Source of the DNA: Elioraea thermophila (ex Habib et al. 2022)
GTDB lineage: Bacteria; Pseudomonadota; Alphaproteobacteria; Acetobacterales; Acetobacteraceae
DNA: 64,000 bases
Direction: 5' to 3'
Assembly (NCBI RefSeq): GCF_003336755.1
Contig: NZ_QMDI01000006.1
Span: forward strand, 558,001 to 622,000
Under the pieces are notes generated by a model. The model searched no databases and was not told the origin of the DNA. It was given only the letters and a program-made list of their open reading frames with translations. Position 1 is the stretch's first letter; each line of letters begins with the position of its first letter. A program made the translations under genes and the position numbers. Of this stretch, positions 46,935 to 56,320 are shown in pieces.

Positions 46935-48008
46935 TCAGCCGGTCTTGCCGAGCGCTTGTCTCACCTTGGCCGCCACCCCCTCGCCATCAAGCCCGTAGTG
47001 GCGATAGAGATGGGTGGGCGGGCCGAGGATCGAGTACTGATCCTCAATGCCGATGCGAACGAGCCGCGCGCCCGCACCGGCCTCGGCCAGCACCTCCGCC
47101 ACCGCCGAGCCGAGCCCAGAGACGATGTTGTGCTCCTCGGCGGAGAACACGATCCCGTGCTCGCGCGCTGAAGCCAGGATCACATCGCGGTCGATCGGTT
47201 TGATCGAGTAGAGATCGACCACCCGTATCCCGATGCCCTCGCGGGCGAGAATGTCGTGGGCGTCGAGCGAAGCCTTGACCAGGTTGCCGATGGCGAAGAC
47301 CGTGGCGTGGCGGCCGTCGCGCAGCACGTGCGACCCTCCCACCTGCCAAGCGGGCGGTGCGTCGTACACCGGCGCTTCCCGGCCGCGGCCGACCCGGAAA
47401 TAGACCGGCCCCGGATGATCGAGCATAGCGGGCAGCGCGGCGCGAATCGCGTTCGCATCGCACGGCGCCATCACGGTCAGATTGGCGATGGCGCGCAATA
47501 GGCCGATGTCCTCCAGGCAGTGGTGCGAGGTGCCGTAGAAGCCCATCGCGATGCCCGAGTGCGTCCCCACCATGCGCACCTTGAGGTTGGTGTAGGCGAG
47601 GTCGTTGCGGATGTTCTCCGCCCCCATGAGCGCAAGGAAGAAGGAGTAGTTCGAGATGAAGGGGGTGAAGCCGGTGGTGGCGAGGCCGGCCGCGGCGCCG
47701 ATCATGTTCCGCTCGGCGATGCCGAAGTTGAAGTAGCGGTGTGGGAAGCGCTTGCCGAAGTTGATCACCTGCGTGGGGCGGCCGAGATCGGCCGTCAGCA
47801 CGACGATGTCGTCGCGCCCCTTCTCGGCGAGCTCGATCAGCACGGACCCTGTGGGAAGCTGAAGCGAGAGGTTGAGGCTTCCCACCATGTCCCAGGAGGC
47901 CTCGTCGAAGCCCGGGCGCACCGTGGACTCGCTCATGTCCACGGCCGGGTTGCGGATGGCGGTGTAGGCGGCGCGGCCGGAAGCCGGGGGCGTGGTCGCG
48001 GTCGGCAT
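46935..48008 (-). CDS. Transketolase C-terminal subunit (pyrimidine-binding and C-terminal domains)
   Basis: A 357-residue half-transketolase. The PYR domain has VVLTADLGRPTQVINFGKRFPHRYFNFGIAERNMIGAAAGLATTG with the catalytic glutamate in GIAE, then FFLALMGAENIRNDLAYTNLKVRMVGTHSGIAMG and THHC-like SHHCLEDIGLLRAI. The C-terminal domain continues VVDLYSIKPIDRD and FSAEEHNIVSGLGSAVAEVLAEAG. Start ATG (MPTATTPP) lies 1 nt after the stop of the N-terminal subunit gene; a longer reading would overlap it. Split transketolases of this type usually belong to carbohydrate-acid or branched-sugar catabolism rather than the core pentose pathway. Confidence 0.9.
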   Translation of the reverse strand: MPTATTPPASGRAAYTAIRNPAVDMSESTVRPGFDEASWDMVGSLNLSLQLPTGSVLIELAEKGRDDIVVLTADLGRPTQVINFGKRFPHRYFNFGIAERNMIGAAAGLATTGFTPFISNYSFFLALMGAENIRNDLAYTNLKVRMVGTHSGIAMGFYGTSHHCLEDIGLLRAIANLTVMAPCDANAIRAALPAMLDHPGPVYFRVGRGREAPVYDAPPAWQVGGSHVLRDGRHATVFAIGNLVKASLDAHDILAREGIGIRVVDLYSIKPIDRDVILASAREHGIVFSAEEHNIVSGLGSAVAEVLAEAGAGARLVRIGIEDQYSILGPPTHLYRHYGLDGEGVAAKVRQALGKTG

Positions 48009-48009
48009 G

Positions 48010-48858
48010 TCAGCCGATCCCCTTCTCGATCTCGGCAAGGGCGCGGTCGCGGTCGGCCGGGCCAAGGAAACCGAGGTGCCACTGCCAGGTTCCTTCCATG
48101 AACGAAACGCCCTTGCCCGCCACGGTGTCGGCGAGGATGACGCTCGGGCGATCCTCTGGGCGGTTCAGGGCCCAATCCAGCGCCTCGCAGACCTGATCGA
48201 GGTCGTGACCGTCGATCCGCCGCACGCGCCAGCCGAACGCGGCCCACTTCGCGTCGAGAGGTTCGTTGTCCATCGTCTCGGCGACCACGCCGTCGGAGCC
48301 CACCTTGTTGATGTCGACGATGCCGACCAGGTTGGCGAGGCGGTAATGCGCGCCGCTCATCGCCGCTTCCCATACTTGGCCCTCCGCCTGCTCGCCATCG
48401 CCCATCAGGCAGACGACACGAGCGGGCGAGCCGCGCAGGCGAAGCCCCAAGGCCATGCCGACCGAGACGGAGAGGTTGTGGCCGATCGAGCCGGAGGAGA
48501 AATCCGCCCCCTTCACCTTGCGCATGTCCGGGTGATCGCCGAAGGGCGAGCCGAGGCGGGTGTAGGTGTAGAGCTCGTCCCAGGAGAAGAAGCCGAGGTC
48601 GGCCAGCACCGGGTAGTGGCCGATCGCCGCGTGCCCCTTGCCCATGGTGAAGCGGTCGCGATCTGGCCAGTCCGGATTGCGCGGGTCGACGTGCAGGAAC
48701 TCGTAGTAGAGGGCGGCGACGAGTTCCGCCATCGAGAAGGCCGAGCCATAGTGGCCGGAGCCGCAGATGTCGGTGAGCTTCACCGTCTCGCGACGGATCA
48801 TCTTCGCCTTATCGGCGAGCAGCGCGTTGTCGACATTCCTGCGCGGTCGTGCCGGCAT
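48010..48858 (-). CDS. Transketolase N-terminal subunit (TPP diphosphate-binding domain)
   Basis: A 282-residue half-transketolase. The thiamine diphosphate motif is CLMGDGEQAEGQVWEAAMSG with VGIVDINKVGSDG (GDGE...N), preceded by SGHYGSAFSMAELVAALYYEFLHVD and RFTMGKGHAAIGHYPVLAD, which carry the conserved histidines. It forms a heterotetramer with the C-terminal subunit. It starts 12 nt after the SDR gene. The exact donor/acceptor sugars are not inferable; apulose- or erythrulose-type reactions are known for such split enzymes. Confidence 0.9.
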   Translation of the reverse strand: MPARPRRNVDNALLADKAKMIRRETVKLTDICGSGHYGSAFSMAELVAALYYEFLHVDPRNPDWPDRDRFTMGKGHAAIGHYPVLADLGFFSWDELYTYTRLGSPFGDHPDMRKVKGADFSSGSIGHNLSVSVGMALGLRLRGSPARVVCLMGDGEQAEGQVWEAAMSGAHYRLANLVGIVDINKVGSDGVVAETMDNEPLDAKWAAFGWRVRRIDGHDLDQVCEALDWALNRPEDRPSVILADTVAGKGVSFMEGTWQWHLGFLGPADRDRALAEIEKGIG

Positions 48859-48870
48859 CGTCGTCTCCCT

Positions 48871-49629
<759 letters not shown>

Positions 49630-49709
49630 GCGTCATTCCTCCCCTTCGCCTTGACGACAGCGAAGGACTGGCAGCGGCAACTTGCAAACGACGATTTCTC
49701 GCCGCACTG

Positions 49710-49724
49710 TTGAATCGAATTCAA
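49710..49724. promoter_or_regulatory. LysR-type operator between the SDR operon and the regulator
   Basis: TTGAATCGAATTCAA is a perfect 6-3-6 inverted repeat with the T-N11-A form of LysR-type boxes. It lies about 80 nt upstream of the SDR start and 12 nt upstream of the regulator's GTG start, where it could serve both activation of the operon and autoregulation. It also shows that an apparent TTG start at 49710 is inside the operator and is unlikely to be used. Confidence 0.6.
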
Positions 49725-49736
49725 CGGAGAAGGGGC

Positions 49737-50678
49737 GTGCCGACTCATCTGCCGCTGACCGCGCTCCGTGCCTTCGACGCCGCCGCCCGCCTCGGCAGTT
49801 TCCGCGCGGCGGCGGAGATGCTCGCGCTGACGCCCAGTGCGGTGAGTCACCAGATCAGGGCACTCGAACGCCGCATCGGGGTCGCACTGTTCGTGCGCGG
49901 GCCGCGGCGGGTGGCGCTGACTGAAGCGGGCGAACGTCTCGCGTGCGCCACCGCTGGCGCGTTCGACGGGCTCGCCGAGGCCCTCCTCGCCTTCGGCGTG
50001 CGCGAGCGCAAGCGACTTCGCATCCACTCCGCTCCCTCCTTCGCCGCGACGTGGCTTGCGCCACGGCTGGCGGCGTTCATCGCCGCGAACCCCGATCTCG
50101 ACGTCGTGCTGTCCGCCTCGCCCGAGCCTGCCGACCTCGCGCGCGGCGAGGCCGCCTGCGACATCGTCTATCTGCCGCGCCACCCGCCGCCGCAGGATCT
50201 TGCCGCAGTTGCCCTGGGCGAGGAGCGGATCGCGCCCCTCTGCGCCCCCGCACTCGCCCGGAGGCTGCGCACCCCGGCCGACCTCGCATCCGCGGTACTG
50301 ATTCATTCCTCCTACAACACGATCCGCTGGAGCGACTGGCTCGCGCGCAACGGGCTCGATCCCGCGATCGGGCGCGACGGCCCCCGGTTCGACCGTTCCT
50401 TCCTCGCCATCGCTGCCGCCGTGGACGGGGTGGGTGTGGCGCTCGACTCGACGCGCTTCGCCGAACGCGAACTCGCGGAAGGACGGCTGGTCCATCCGTT
50501 CCGCTGGCGGACCGACGATCCCCGCATCGTCAACCACGCCCTCGTCTTCCGCCCAAACCCCGCGGAACCGGTGTTGCGGTTCCGCGGCTGGCTGGTGAGG
50601 GAACTCGCTGCGGACCCGGCAGCAAGACCCGACCCCGCGACAAGGCGAAACCGAGGGCGCAGCACCGCACGGACATAG
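49737..50678 (+). CDS. LysR family transcriptional regulator (GcvA-like)
   Basis: A 313-residue regulator. The N-terminal winged helix reads LPLTALRAFDAAARLGSFRAAAEMLALTPSAVSHQIRALERRIGVALFVRGPRRVALTEAGERL, the GcvA-group pattern, followed by a linker and an inducer domain (RIHSAPSFAATWLAPRLAAFIAANPDLDVVLSASP). GTG was chosen as start because GGAGAAGG lies 4 nt upstream and an earlier TTG falls in the operator. It is divergent from the SDR-transketolase-TRAP operon and is the obvious local regulator. It ends with TAG, one of few amber stops among intact genes here. Confidence 0.9.
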   Translation: MPTHLPLTALRAFDAAARLGSFRAAAEMLALTPSAVSHQIRALERRIGVALFVRGPRRVALTEAGERLACATAGAFDGLAEALLAFGVRERKRLRIHSAPSFAATWLAPRLAAFIAANPDLDVVLSASPEPADLARGEAACDIVYLPRHPPPQDLAAVALGEERIAPLCAPALARRLRTPADLASAVLIHSSYNTIRWSDWLARNGLDPAIGRDGPRFDRSFLAIAAAVDGVGVALDSTRFAERELAEGRLVHPFRWRTDDPRIVNHALVFRPNPAEPVLRFRGWLVRELAADPAARPDPATRRNRGRSTART

Positions 50679-51022
50679 CACGAGTAGCGCAAGTGCGGCC
50701 TTCCCGAGGCCCGTTCTCGAATCGTCCCGAAGACACGAGCAAGACGGTCTCAACACCGAGTGGCGGTTGCGGGGTCGGCGGGCGGCCAGCCGCCTGCTGA
50801 GCGGACTGCCATCGGGGCGCGGAGGGAAACGAAACCAGGCCGGAAGAGGGTCGTAGAGCGCATCGGTGGCGTCCTGCGTTTCCGCCTGTCGCCCGTTTTG
50901 GGAGTTCGCCCCGATCCGCTCCAGGGGCCGACGGTCGCCCACGAGCCCGAACCGTCCATGGCACCGGGGGGGCCAGGCCGTCTCCCACGGGCCGCGGGGC
51001 CGGTTGTCGTGAAGCGAGGGGC
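50679..51022. other. Intergenic between the regulator and tRNA-Arg, nothing recognised
   Basis: About 340 nt lying downstream of both the regulator and the minus-strand tRNA. Open frames here lack ribosome sites and similarity, and no terminator hairpin followed by T residues is seen. Confidence 0.4.
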
Positions 51023-51099
51023 TGGTGTCCCCGGCGGGATTCGAACCCACGGCCCCAGGATTAGGAATCCTGTGCTCTATCCTGCTGAGCTACGGGGAC
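51023..51099 (-). tRNA. tRNA-Arg (anticodon CCT)
   Basis: Read on the minus strand, the acceptor stem is GTCCCCG/CGGGGAC, the D arm is GCTCAGCAGGATAGAGC, the anticodon stem-loop is CAGGA TTCCTAA TCCTG with anticodon CCT at loop positions 3-5, and the T arm has GTGGG TTCGAAT CCCGC. Discriminator base A and an encoded CCA complete the 77-nt gene. It decodes AGG, a rare arginine codon in such a GC-rich genome. tRNA ends of this kind are frequent integration sites, but I see no integrase or repeated 3' tRNA end in the window. Confidence 0.95.
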
Positions 51100-51189
51100 C
51101 CGCACCGCGCATAGCACGGCGAGGTGGCGGGCGAACAGGGCGTCATCGTCCCGTCGGGCAACCCGCCGAACGCCGCGCAAGCCCGCCCC

Positions 51190-51834
51190 TCACCCCCGCT
51201 CACCGACGAAGGGATTGGTCAGCCTCTCCTCACCGAACGTCCCGCCCGGTCCGTGCCCGCACAGGAAGCGGATGTCGTCGCCGAGCGGGAACAGCTTGTC
51301 GCGGATCGACCGCACCAGGGCGTCGGCGTCGCCGTAGGGGAAATCCGTCCGCCCGATCGAGCCGCGGAACAGCACGTCGCCGACCACCGCGAGCCGCGCC
51401 TCGGTGGAGACGAACACGATGTGTCCCGGCGTGTGGCCGGGGCAGTGCAGGACGGTGAAACGCTCGCCGGCGATCGACACCGCATCGCCCTCGGCAAGCC
51501 AACGATCGGGCGTCACCGCCCGCGCGCCGGCGATGCCGAACTGTCGCCCCTGCTGTTCGAGCCCGGCGAGCAGGAAGGCATCGCGCGCATCCGGCCCCCA
51601 CACTTCCACCCCCAACGCCGCGGCGAGCTCCGCCGCCCCGCCCGCGTGATCGATGTGGCCGTGGGTGAGCAGGATCCGCTCGGCCGAAACCCCGGCCTCG
51701 TCCAGCGCGGCCCGGATCGCGGGGATGTCCCCGCCGGGATCGATCACGGTGGCACGCCGTTCACGCTCCTCCCACAACAGCGTGCAGTTCTGCGCGAACG
51801 GGGTCACCGGAACGATCACGCCCTGCACGGCCAT
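51190..51834 (-). CDS. MBL-fold hydrolase, glyoxalase II/YcbL-like
   Basis: A 214-residue metallo-beta-lactamase-fold protein. Metal ligands are in THGHIDHAGG (HxHxDH), CPGHTPGHIVF, GDVLFRGSIGRTDFPYGD and CGHGPGGTFGEERLTNPF. The start MAVQGVIVPVTPFAQNCTLLWEE is the typical YcbL/GloB-like N-terminus, in which a C-terminal glutathione-binding domain is missing; the protein may hydrolyse thioesters. Divergent from the small membrane protein gene by 45 nt. Confidence 0.9.
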   Translation of the reverse strand: MAVQGVIVPVTPFAQNCTLLWEERERRATVIDPGGDIPAIRAALDEAGVSAERILLTHGHIDHAGGAAELAAALGVEVWGPDARDAFLLAGLEQQGRQFGIAGARAVTPDRWLAEGDAVSIAGERFTVLHCPGHTPGHIVFVSTEARLAVVGDVLFRGSIGRTDFPYGDADALVRSIRDKLFPLGDDIRFLCGHGPGGTFGEERLTNPFVGERG

Positions 51835-51879
51835 CTGCGTCCTCCTCCTGCACGGGCCCCCTTTGCACGACGAGGCGGG

Positions 51880-52272
51880 ATGCCGAAAGTGCCGGGCATG
51901 GCAGAGACGCCCCCTCCCGCCGACGCACCGGCCGCCCCCGCGACCGGTGCGAAGCCCGCGCCGCGTCGCGGCGGGTGGGCCGTGCTTCGCCTCTGGCGGG
52001 GTGAGGAACCGCTCGCCCGCGCCTTCTGGGACTGGGGCATCCTCGGCGGGCTCCTGGTCAACATGTCGACCAGCTTCGCCTTCTGGCTGCTGCTCACCGA
52101 GGACCGGGTCGTGCCCGCCTACATCATCGGCTACGGCCTCTCCAACGCCTACAACCTGCTGATCGGGGTCGGCATCTGGCGCAGCGTCGGGCGGGAAGTG
52201 ACCGATCCGGCGCGGGCGCGGCGCTTTCGGCTGATCACCCTCGCCCTGCTCGCCGTCGCCGTCGTCACCTGA
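51880..52272 (+). CDS. Small membrane protein with three segments
   Basis: A 130-residue protein of unknown function. A Pro/Ala-rich N-tail of about 45 residues precedes LRLWRGEEPLARAFWDWGILGGLLVNMSTSFAFWLLL (first segment with a conserved-looking W-DWG), VVPAYIIGYGLSNAYNLLIGVGIW and LITLALLAVAVVT. Similar small proteins are common in Acetobacteraceae-like genomes. The first ATG has a GAGGCGG site; a second ATG six codons later is possible. The neighbours do not indicate a role. Confidence 0.6.
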   Translation: MPKVPGMAETPPPADAPAAPATGAKPAPRRGGWAVLRLWRGEEPLARAFWDWGILGGLLVNMSTSFAFWLLLTEDRVVPAYIIGYGLSNAYNLLIGVGIWRSVGREVTDPARARRFRLITLALLAVAVVT

Positions 52273-52363
52273 CGCCGACGACTGCCTCGCGTCATCCAGT
52301 CTTCATGCGATCGTCGCGCTGCCGTCGCCGCCCTCGCCTAGGTCAGCGGGGTCGGCCTTGGCA

Positions 52364-52389
52364 GGCTGCGATCGTTGGCGATCGCAGCC
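52364..52389. repeat. Perfect 11-bp inverted repeat (hairpin) with TTGG loop
   Basis: Arms GGCTGCGATCG and CGATCGCAGCC around a 4-nt TTGG loop. It lies 91 nt after the stop of the small membrane protein and 34 nt before the start of the broken DUF3141 gene. No T tract follows, so it is either a factor-assisted terminator, a leader element controlling the DUF3141 gene, or a mobile hairpin repeat; I see no second copy in this window. Confidence 0.7.
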
Positions 52390-52423
52390 GAGCTGCGTGC
52401 CGGTTGGCCGAGGAGCGCGCGCC

Positions 52424-53785
52424 ATGACCGTCGTTTCCCCCCCGTCGCCCACCGCAGCGCCCGAAAGCCGGATGACCCCGGCGCAGGAACTGCTCGAACG
52501 CGGCAACGACGCGTTCGCACGCGCCCTCGAACAGGGCCGGGTGCTGGGCGAGGTGGCGCAGCGCCATCCCGCTCGCGTGATCCCGGACACGCTGGCCCGC
52601 CTGCAGCCGCCCGCCGCGCCGGCAACACCTTTGTCGTGCATGAGCGGGCCGGCTGCCCGCCGGTTCTCGTGTTCGAGTACGAGACCGTGCTCGACGGCCG
52701 CTCCCTGCCGCGCCCCGTCAACTACGCGCTGGTGCGCATCGTGCCGGGAGAGGGAATGCCACCCACCGATCCCGCGCTTCCCCCTTCGTCATCATCGACG
52801 CCTGCGCCGGGCACGGTGCCGGCATCGGCGGCTTCAAGTCCGACAGCCAGGTCGGCGTGGCGCTGCGGCGCGGCCACCCGGTCTATTTCGTCGTCTTCTC
52901 GCGCGATCCCGTCGCGGGGCAGACCATCCTCGACGTCACCGCCGCCGAAGCCGTGTTCCTGCAGACGGTGCTGGAGCGGCACCCGCGGGCGCCGAAGCCG
53001 GTGGTGATCGGCAACTGCCAAGGTGGGTGGGCGACGATGATGCTCGCCTCCGCCGCGCCTGACCGCGTGGGGGCCCTTGTCCTCAATGGCGCCCCCCTCT
53101 CCTACTGGGCCGGCGAGCGCGGCAAGAACCCGATGCGCTACCTGGGCGGGCTGGCGGGCGGCTCCTGGCCCGCCCTTCTCCTCGCCGATCTCGGCAACGG
53201 CAAGTTCGACGGCGCGAACCTGGTGATGAACTCCGAGAGCCTCTCGCCGGGCAACACCTGGTTCCGCAAATACGCCGACGTCTATCTCGAGGCCGATACG
53301 GAGGCGGAACGCTTCCTCGAATTCGAACGCTGGTCGGGCGGCTTCTTCCTGAGGAACCGGGAGGAGATCCGCTGGATCGTCGGCAAACTGTTCATCGGCA
53401 ACCGCTTCTCGGCCGGCTAGCTCGCCGCCGGTCGCGGCCACACCTTCAACATCCGCAACGTCAAGGCGCCGATCATCGTCTTCGCCTCGGCCGGCGACAA
53501 CGTCACGCCCCCGGGCCAGGCTCTGCGCTGGATCGCCGACTCTATCGCGAGGCGGCGATCGCTGCCCTGCCGCGCCTGCTGCCGACGGTGGAGGATCGCG
53601 AGCGGGCGCTGGCCAAGGTGGAGTAGGTGGCGGGGCCGGATGCCGAACTGGGTGAAAAGGCTCTCGCCATGCTGAACCGGCTGCGCGCCGTGCTTCGCCC
53701 CGCCGGGACGGAGGCAGCGGCGTCGCCGAGCGCGCCCGTCCCCAACGGCGCGCTGGCCGAGCCGGCGGAGGCGGCCCCCGACTAA
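52424..53785 (+). pseudogene. DUF3141 alpha/beta-hydrolase (PHA synthase-like), heavily damaged
   Basis: ATG is preceded by GAGGAG. MTVVSPPSPTAAPES leads to ELLERGNDAFARALEQG; a base is lost near 52618 (frame to GNTFVVHERAGCPPVLVFEYE), another in a C5 run near 52780 (frame to FVIIDACAGHGAGIGGFKSDSQ). The nucleophile elbow VVIGNCQGGWATMMLASA, with the PHA-synthase-like cysteine, is intact. A TAG at 53418-53420 interrupts KLFIGNRFSAG; the frame continues IRNVKAPIIVFASAGDNVTPPGQALRWIAD. The remaining central part is deleted; the tail LYREAAIAALPRLLPTVEDRERALAKVE, a TAG at 53624-53626 and VAGPDAELGEKALAMLNRL resembles a TerB-like end. Confidence 0.75.
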
Positions 53786-53787
53786 CG

Positions 53788-54458
53788 ATGCTGCGCTGGG
53801 CGCCGGCCTCGGCGATCCCCGACGGGTCGGTCGCCGAGGCGCTTGCCCCCTGCGAGCGGATCCTGCTCGCCCGACGCGAGCGCGCGGCCGACGTGGCGGG
53901 AGCGCTCGAGACGGCGCTGGTGGCGGCACTCGGTGCGCCGCCGGCCGCCTCGCCCGATGTGGCCGCCGCCCGTGCCCTCGCCCGCACCGTCGACCGGCAC
54001 GGCCAAGCCTACGCGCCGGGAGCCGAGCCCGCCTACCACGATCGCCACCACCAGGCCGAGGCGACCTCGGCCATGGGCCGGCTGTGCGGCCTCGCCCGCA
54101 GCCACGCGATGCTGGACGCCGAGAATGTCCTGATCGGTGTCGCCGGCATGCTGGCGCACGATCTCGTCCACCCCGGCGACGGTGGCGACCCCCCGGCGCT
54201 CTGGAGGCGGAATCGGCCCAGCAGGCGGTCGCCATCGCCGGCGAGGCGGGGCCGCCGCCCGCCTGGTGCGCGGCACTCGCGGACCTGATCCGCGCCACCG
54301 CCGACCCCGCACCGGCCGCCGCGCCCGACCTGCCGCTCCTGCACCACCTGGCCCGCGAGGCGGACCGCTTTGGCAGCACCCTGCCGCACCTGGGCCTTAC
54401 CCTGTCGCGCGCGCTGGCCCGCGAGCGGGTCGCGGGCTGCGACACCACGGGCGCGTGA
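53788..54458 (+). pseudogene. HD-domain protein, frameshifted
   Basis: The first frame gives MLRWAPASAIPDGSVAEAL and the metal-binding HD core AYHDRHHQAEATSAMGRL and LIGVAGMLAHDLVHPGDGGDPP, with the H...HD pattern of metal-dependent phosphohydrolases. A C5 run at 54189-54193 has lost one base; restored, it continues GALEAESAQQAVAIAGEAG and LLHHLAREADRFGSTLPHLGLTLSRALARE. The total, about 220 residues, is a plausible complete protein. It starts 2 nt after the DUF3141 stop and may have been co-transcribed with it and with the cyclase behind it. Confidence 0.65.
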
Positions 54459-54494
54459 TCCGGCTCGGCACCCGCCCAGACGAGCGGGCTCGGC

Positions 54495-55253
54495 GTGATC
54501 GAGGGCGTCGCCGCCGAGACCGAGCCCCCGCTCCTCATCGCCCTCGTCGCGCCGGCCGGGGATTTCACCGCCGCCGTGCTGGGGGCGATCCGTTCCGGTA
54601 CCACGCCGAGTGTCGCCGCCCTCGCCCTCGGGCTTGCCGGCATCGCGTTCGTCGCGTCGCGCATCGCCCGGCCGCTACGCGCGCTCGCACGCGAGGCCGA
54701 CCGCATCCGCGCCCTCGATCTCGCCGGACCCGTCGTCGTGCAGTCGCGCGTGGTCGAGATCGAACGCCTTGCCATCGCCATGGACCGGATGAAGGACGCG
54801 ACCCGCCTCTTCGGTTCCTAGGTGCCGAAGGATGTCGTGCGGCGCCTGATCGAAGCCGGGCCCGATGGCCGGCTCGCGGCGGAACGGCGGCCGATCACCG
54901 TGCTGTTCACCGACATCGAGGGGTTCACGCGTCAGGCGGAACATCTCGTGCCGGAAACGCTGATGCGGCTTGCTTCGCTCTACCTCGCTGACCTCTCGGA
55001 TGCCCTGCAGCGTCACGGGGGGCACGATCGACACGTTCATCGGCGATTCCGTCATGGCGTACTGGAACGCGCCGCGGCCTGATGCCCTGCATGCGAACCG
55101 GGCCTGCCTCGCTGCCCTCGCCGCCCGCGACGCCTCGCGGGTCCCCCTGACGAGGATCCGCTCGTCCGCACCTATCGCCACCGCCTTGCCGTTCTCGCCG
55201 ATCGCGCACCACCCCCCGGCCGGTCGCCCGTGGTCCGCTTCGATGCCAAGTGA
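54495..55253 (+). pseudogene. Adenylate/guanylate cyclase with HAMP domain: truncated, in-frame TAG, frameshift
   Basis: The sensor domain is lost; what remains starts near LVAPAGDFTAAVLGAIRSG, one membrane segment (VAALALGLAGIAFVASRIA), the HAMP-like RPLRALAREADRIRALDLA and MDRMKDATRLFGS. A TAG at 54819-54821 follows, then VPKDVVRRLIEAGPDGRLAAERRPITVLFTDIEGFT, the cyclase catalytic start. Relatives have FGxYVPKDVVRRL, so the TAG replaces tyrosine. At the G6 run near 55016 an extra base shifts the frame; GGTIDTFIGDSVMAYWNAP and HANRACLAALAARD follow, then similarity fades. About 30 further codons to a TGA are unassigned. Confidence 0.72.
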
Positions 55254-55260
55254 AGGAGGC

Positions 55261-56288
55261 ATGGCGGAAGCAGAGCCGCCCGTCCGGAAGAGGGTGAAGC
55301 TTGCCCTGCAGGGTGGTGGGGCACACGGCGCTTTCACTTGGGGCGTGCCGGATCGCCTGCTCGAGGCGGCGGGGATCGAGGTCGAGGCGCTCTGCGGCAC
55401 CTCGGCCGGCGCGGTGAACGCGGCACTCGTCGCGCACGGCCCGGCACTCGGCGGCAACGCGGCGGCGCGCGCTGCCCTGCGCCGCTTCCGGCTGGAGATC
55501 GGCCGGCTCGCCTCCCTCCTGCCGCTGCAGCCCGCGCCGCTCGATCTCATGCTGAGCCCGGGCAACCTGCCCATTCCCGGGCCTGGAAGCTCGCCGATCT
55601 GATGACGCGCCAGGTCTCGCCCTACGACCTGAACCCGCGCAACCTCAATCCGTTGCGTGATCTGATCGATTCGATGGTGGACTTCGCCCGGCTGCGCGGG
55701 CGGCGGGCCGCCGCTTTTCGTCTGCGCCACCAACGCGCTCACGGGGCGCCTGCGCGTGTTCGAGAAGCACGAGATGACGGCGGACTGCGTGATGGCCTCG
55801 GCCTGCCTGCCGATGCTGTTCCAGGCGGTGGAGGTCGGTGGGGAGTATGTCTGGGACGGCGGCTATTCCGGCAACCCACCGATCTTCCCCCTCATCTCCA
55901 TGGGCGACGGCCCTGCATCCTGATCGTCCAGCTCAACGCGATCAACATTCCCGAAGTGCCGCGCGCCATCGCCGACATCATCGACCGCGTCAACACGCTC
56001 TCCTTCAACACTTCGCCGACGCGGGAGATGCGAATGATCCGTTTCGTCACCGACCTGCTCGACCGCGGCGAGCTTTCGCGCGATCGCTTCCTGCGGCTCT
56101 ACATCCATGCCATCGGGGCGGAGGAGGAGCTGGCGCGGATCGATGCGCGCTCGAAACTGAACGCCACACCGCGCTTCCTCGCTTGGCTGTTCGAGCTCGG
56201 CCGCACCAAGGCGAACGCTTTCCTCGCCGCCCATTTCGACGATCTCGGCGTGCGCTCCTCGACCGACGTCGACCGCATGTTCCTCTGA
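55261..56288 (+). pseudogene. Patatin-like phospholipase with three frameshifts
   Basis: Starts MAEAEPPVRKRVKLALQGGGAHGAFTWGVPDRL (GGGAHGAF oxyanion loop) and the nucleophile LCGTSAGAVNAALVAHG (GTSAG, normally GxSxG). Near 55577 a base is lost, continuing WKLADLMTRQVSPYDLNPRNLNPLRDLIDSMVDF; near 55707 one is gained, giving LFVCATNALTGRLRVFEKHEMTADCVMASACLPMLFQAV and VWDGGYSGNPPIFPLI (catalytic DGG aspartate); in the CCC run near 55910 one is lost, giving ILIVQLNAINIPEVP to the end. All catalytic residues are therefore encoded, only the frame is broken. The first ATG has AGGAGG too close; a GTG at codon 12 may have been the true start. Confidence 0.78.
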
Positions 56289-56294
56289 CGGGCG

Positions 56295-56314
56295 TTGGCC
56301 ATACGTTGGGCCAA
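56295..56314. terminator. Hairpin between converging genes, candidate bidirectional terminator
   Basis: Arms TTGGCC and GGCCAA around an 8-nt loop in the 32-nt gap between the patatin remnant and tadD, which converge. No T tract follows on either strand, so the call rests on position and pairing. Confidence 0.4.
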
Positions 56315-56320
56315 TGACCA

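Noticed and set aside
51023-51099. tRNA-Arg as attachment site of a genomic island
   Set aside because: No integrase gene and no duplicate of the tRNA 3' end is visible in the window.
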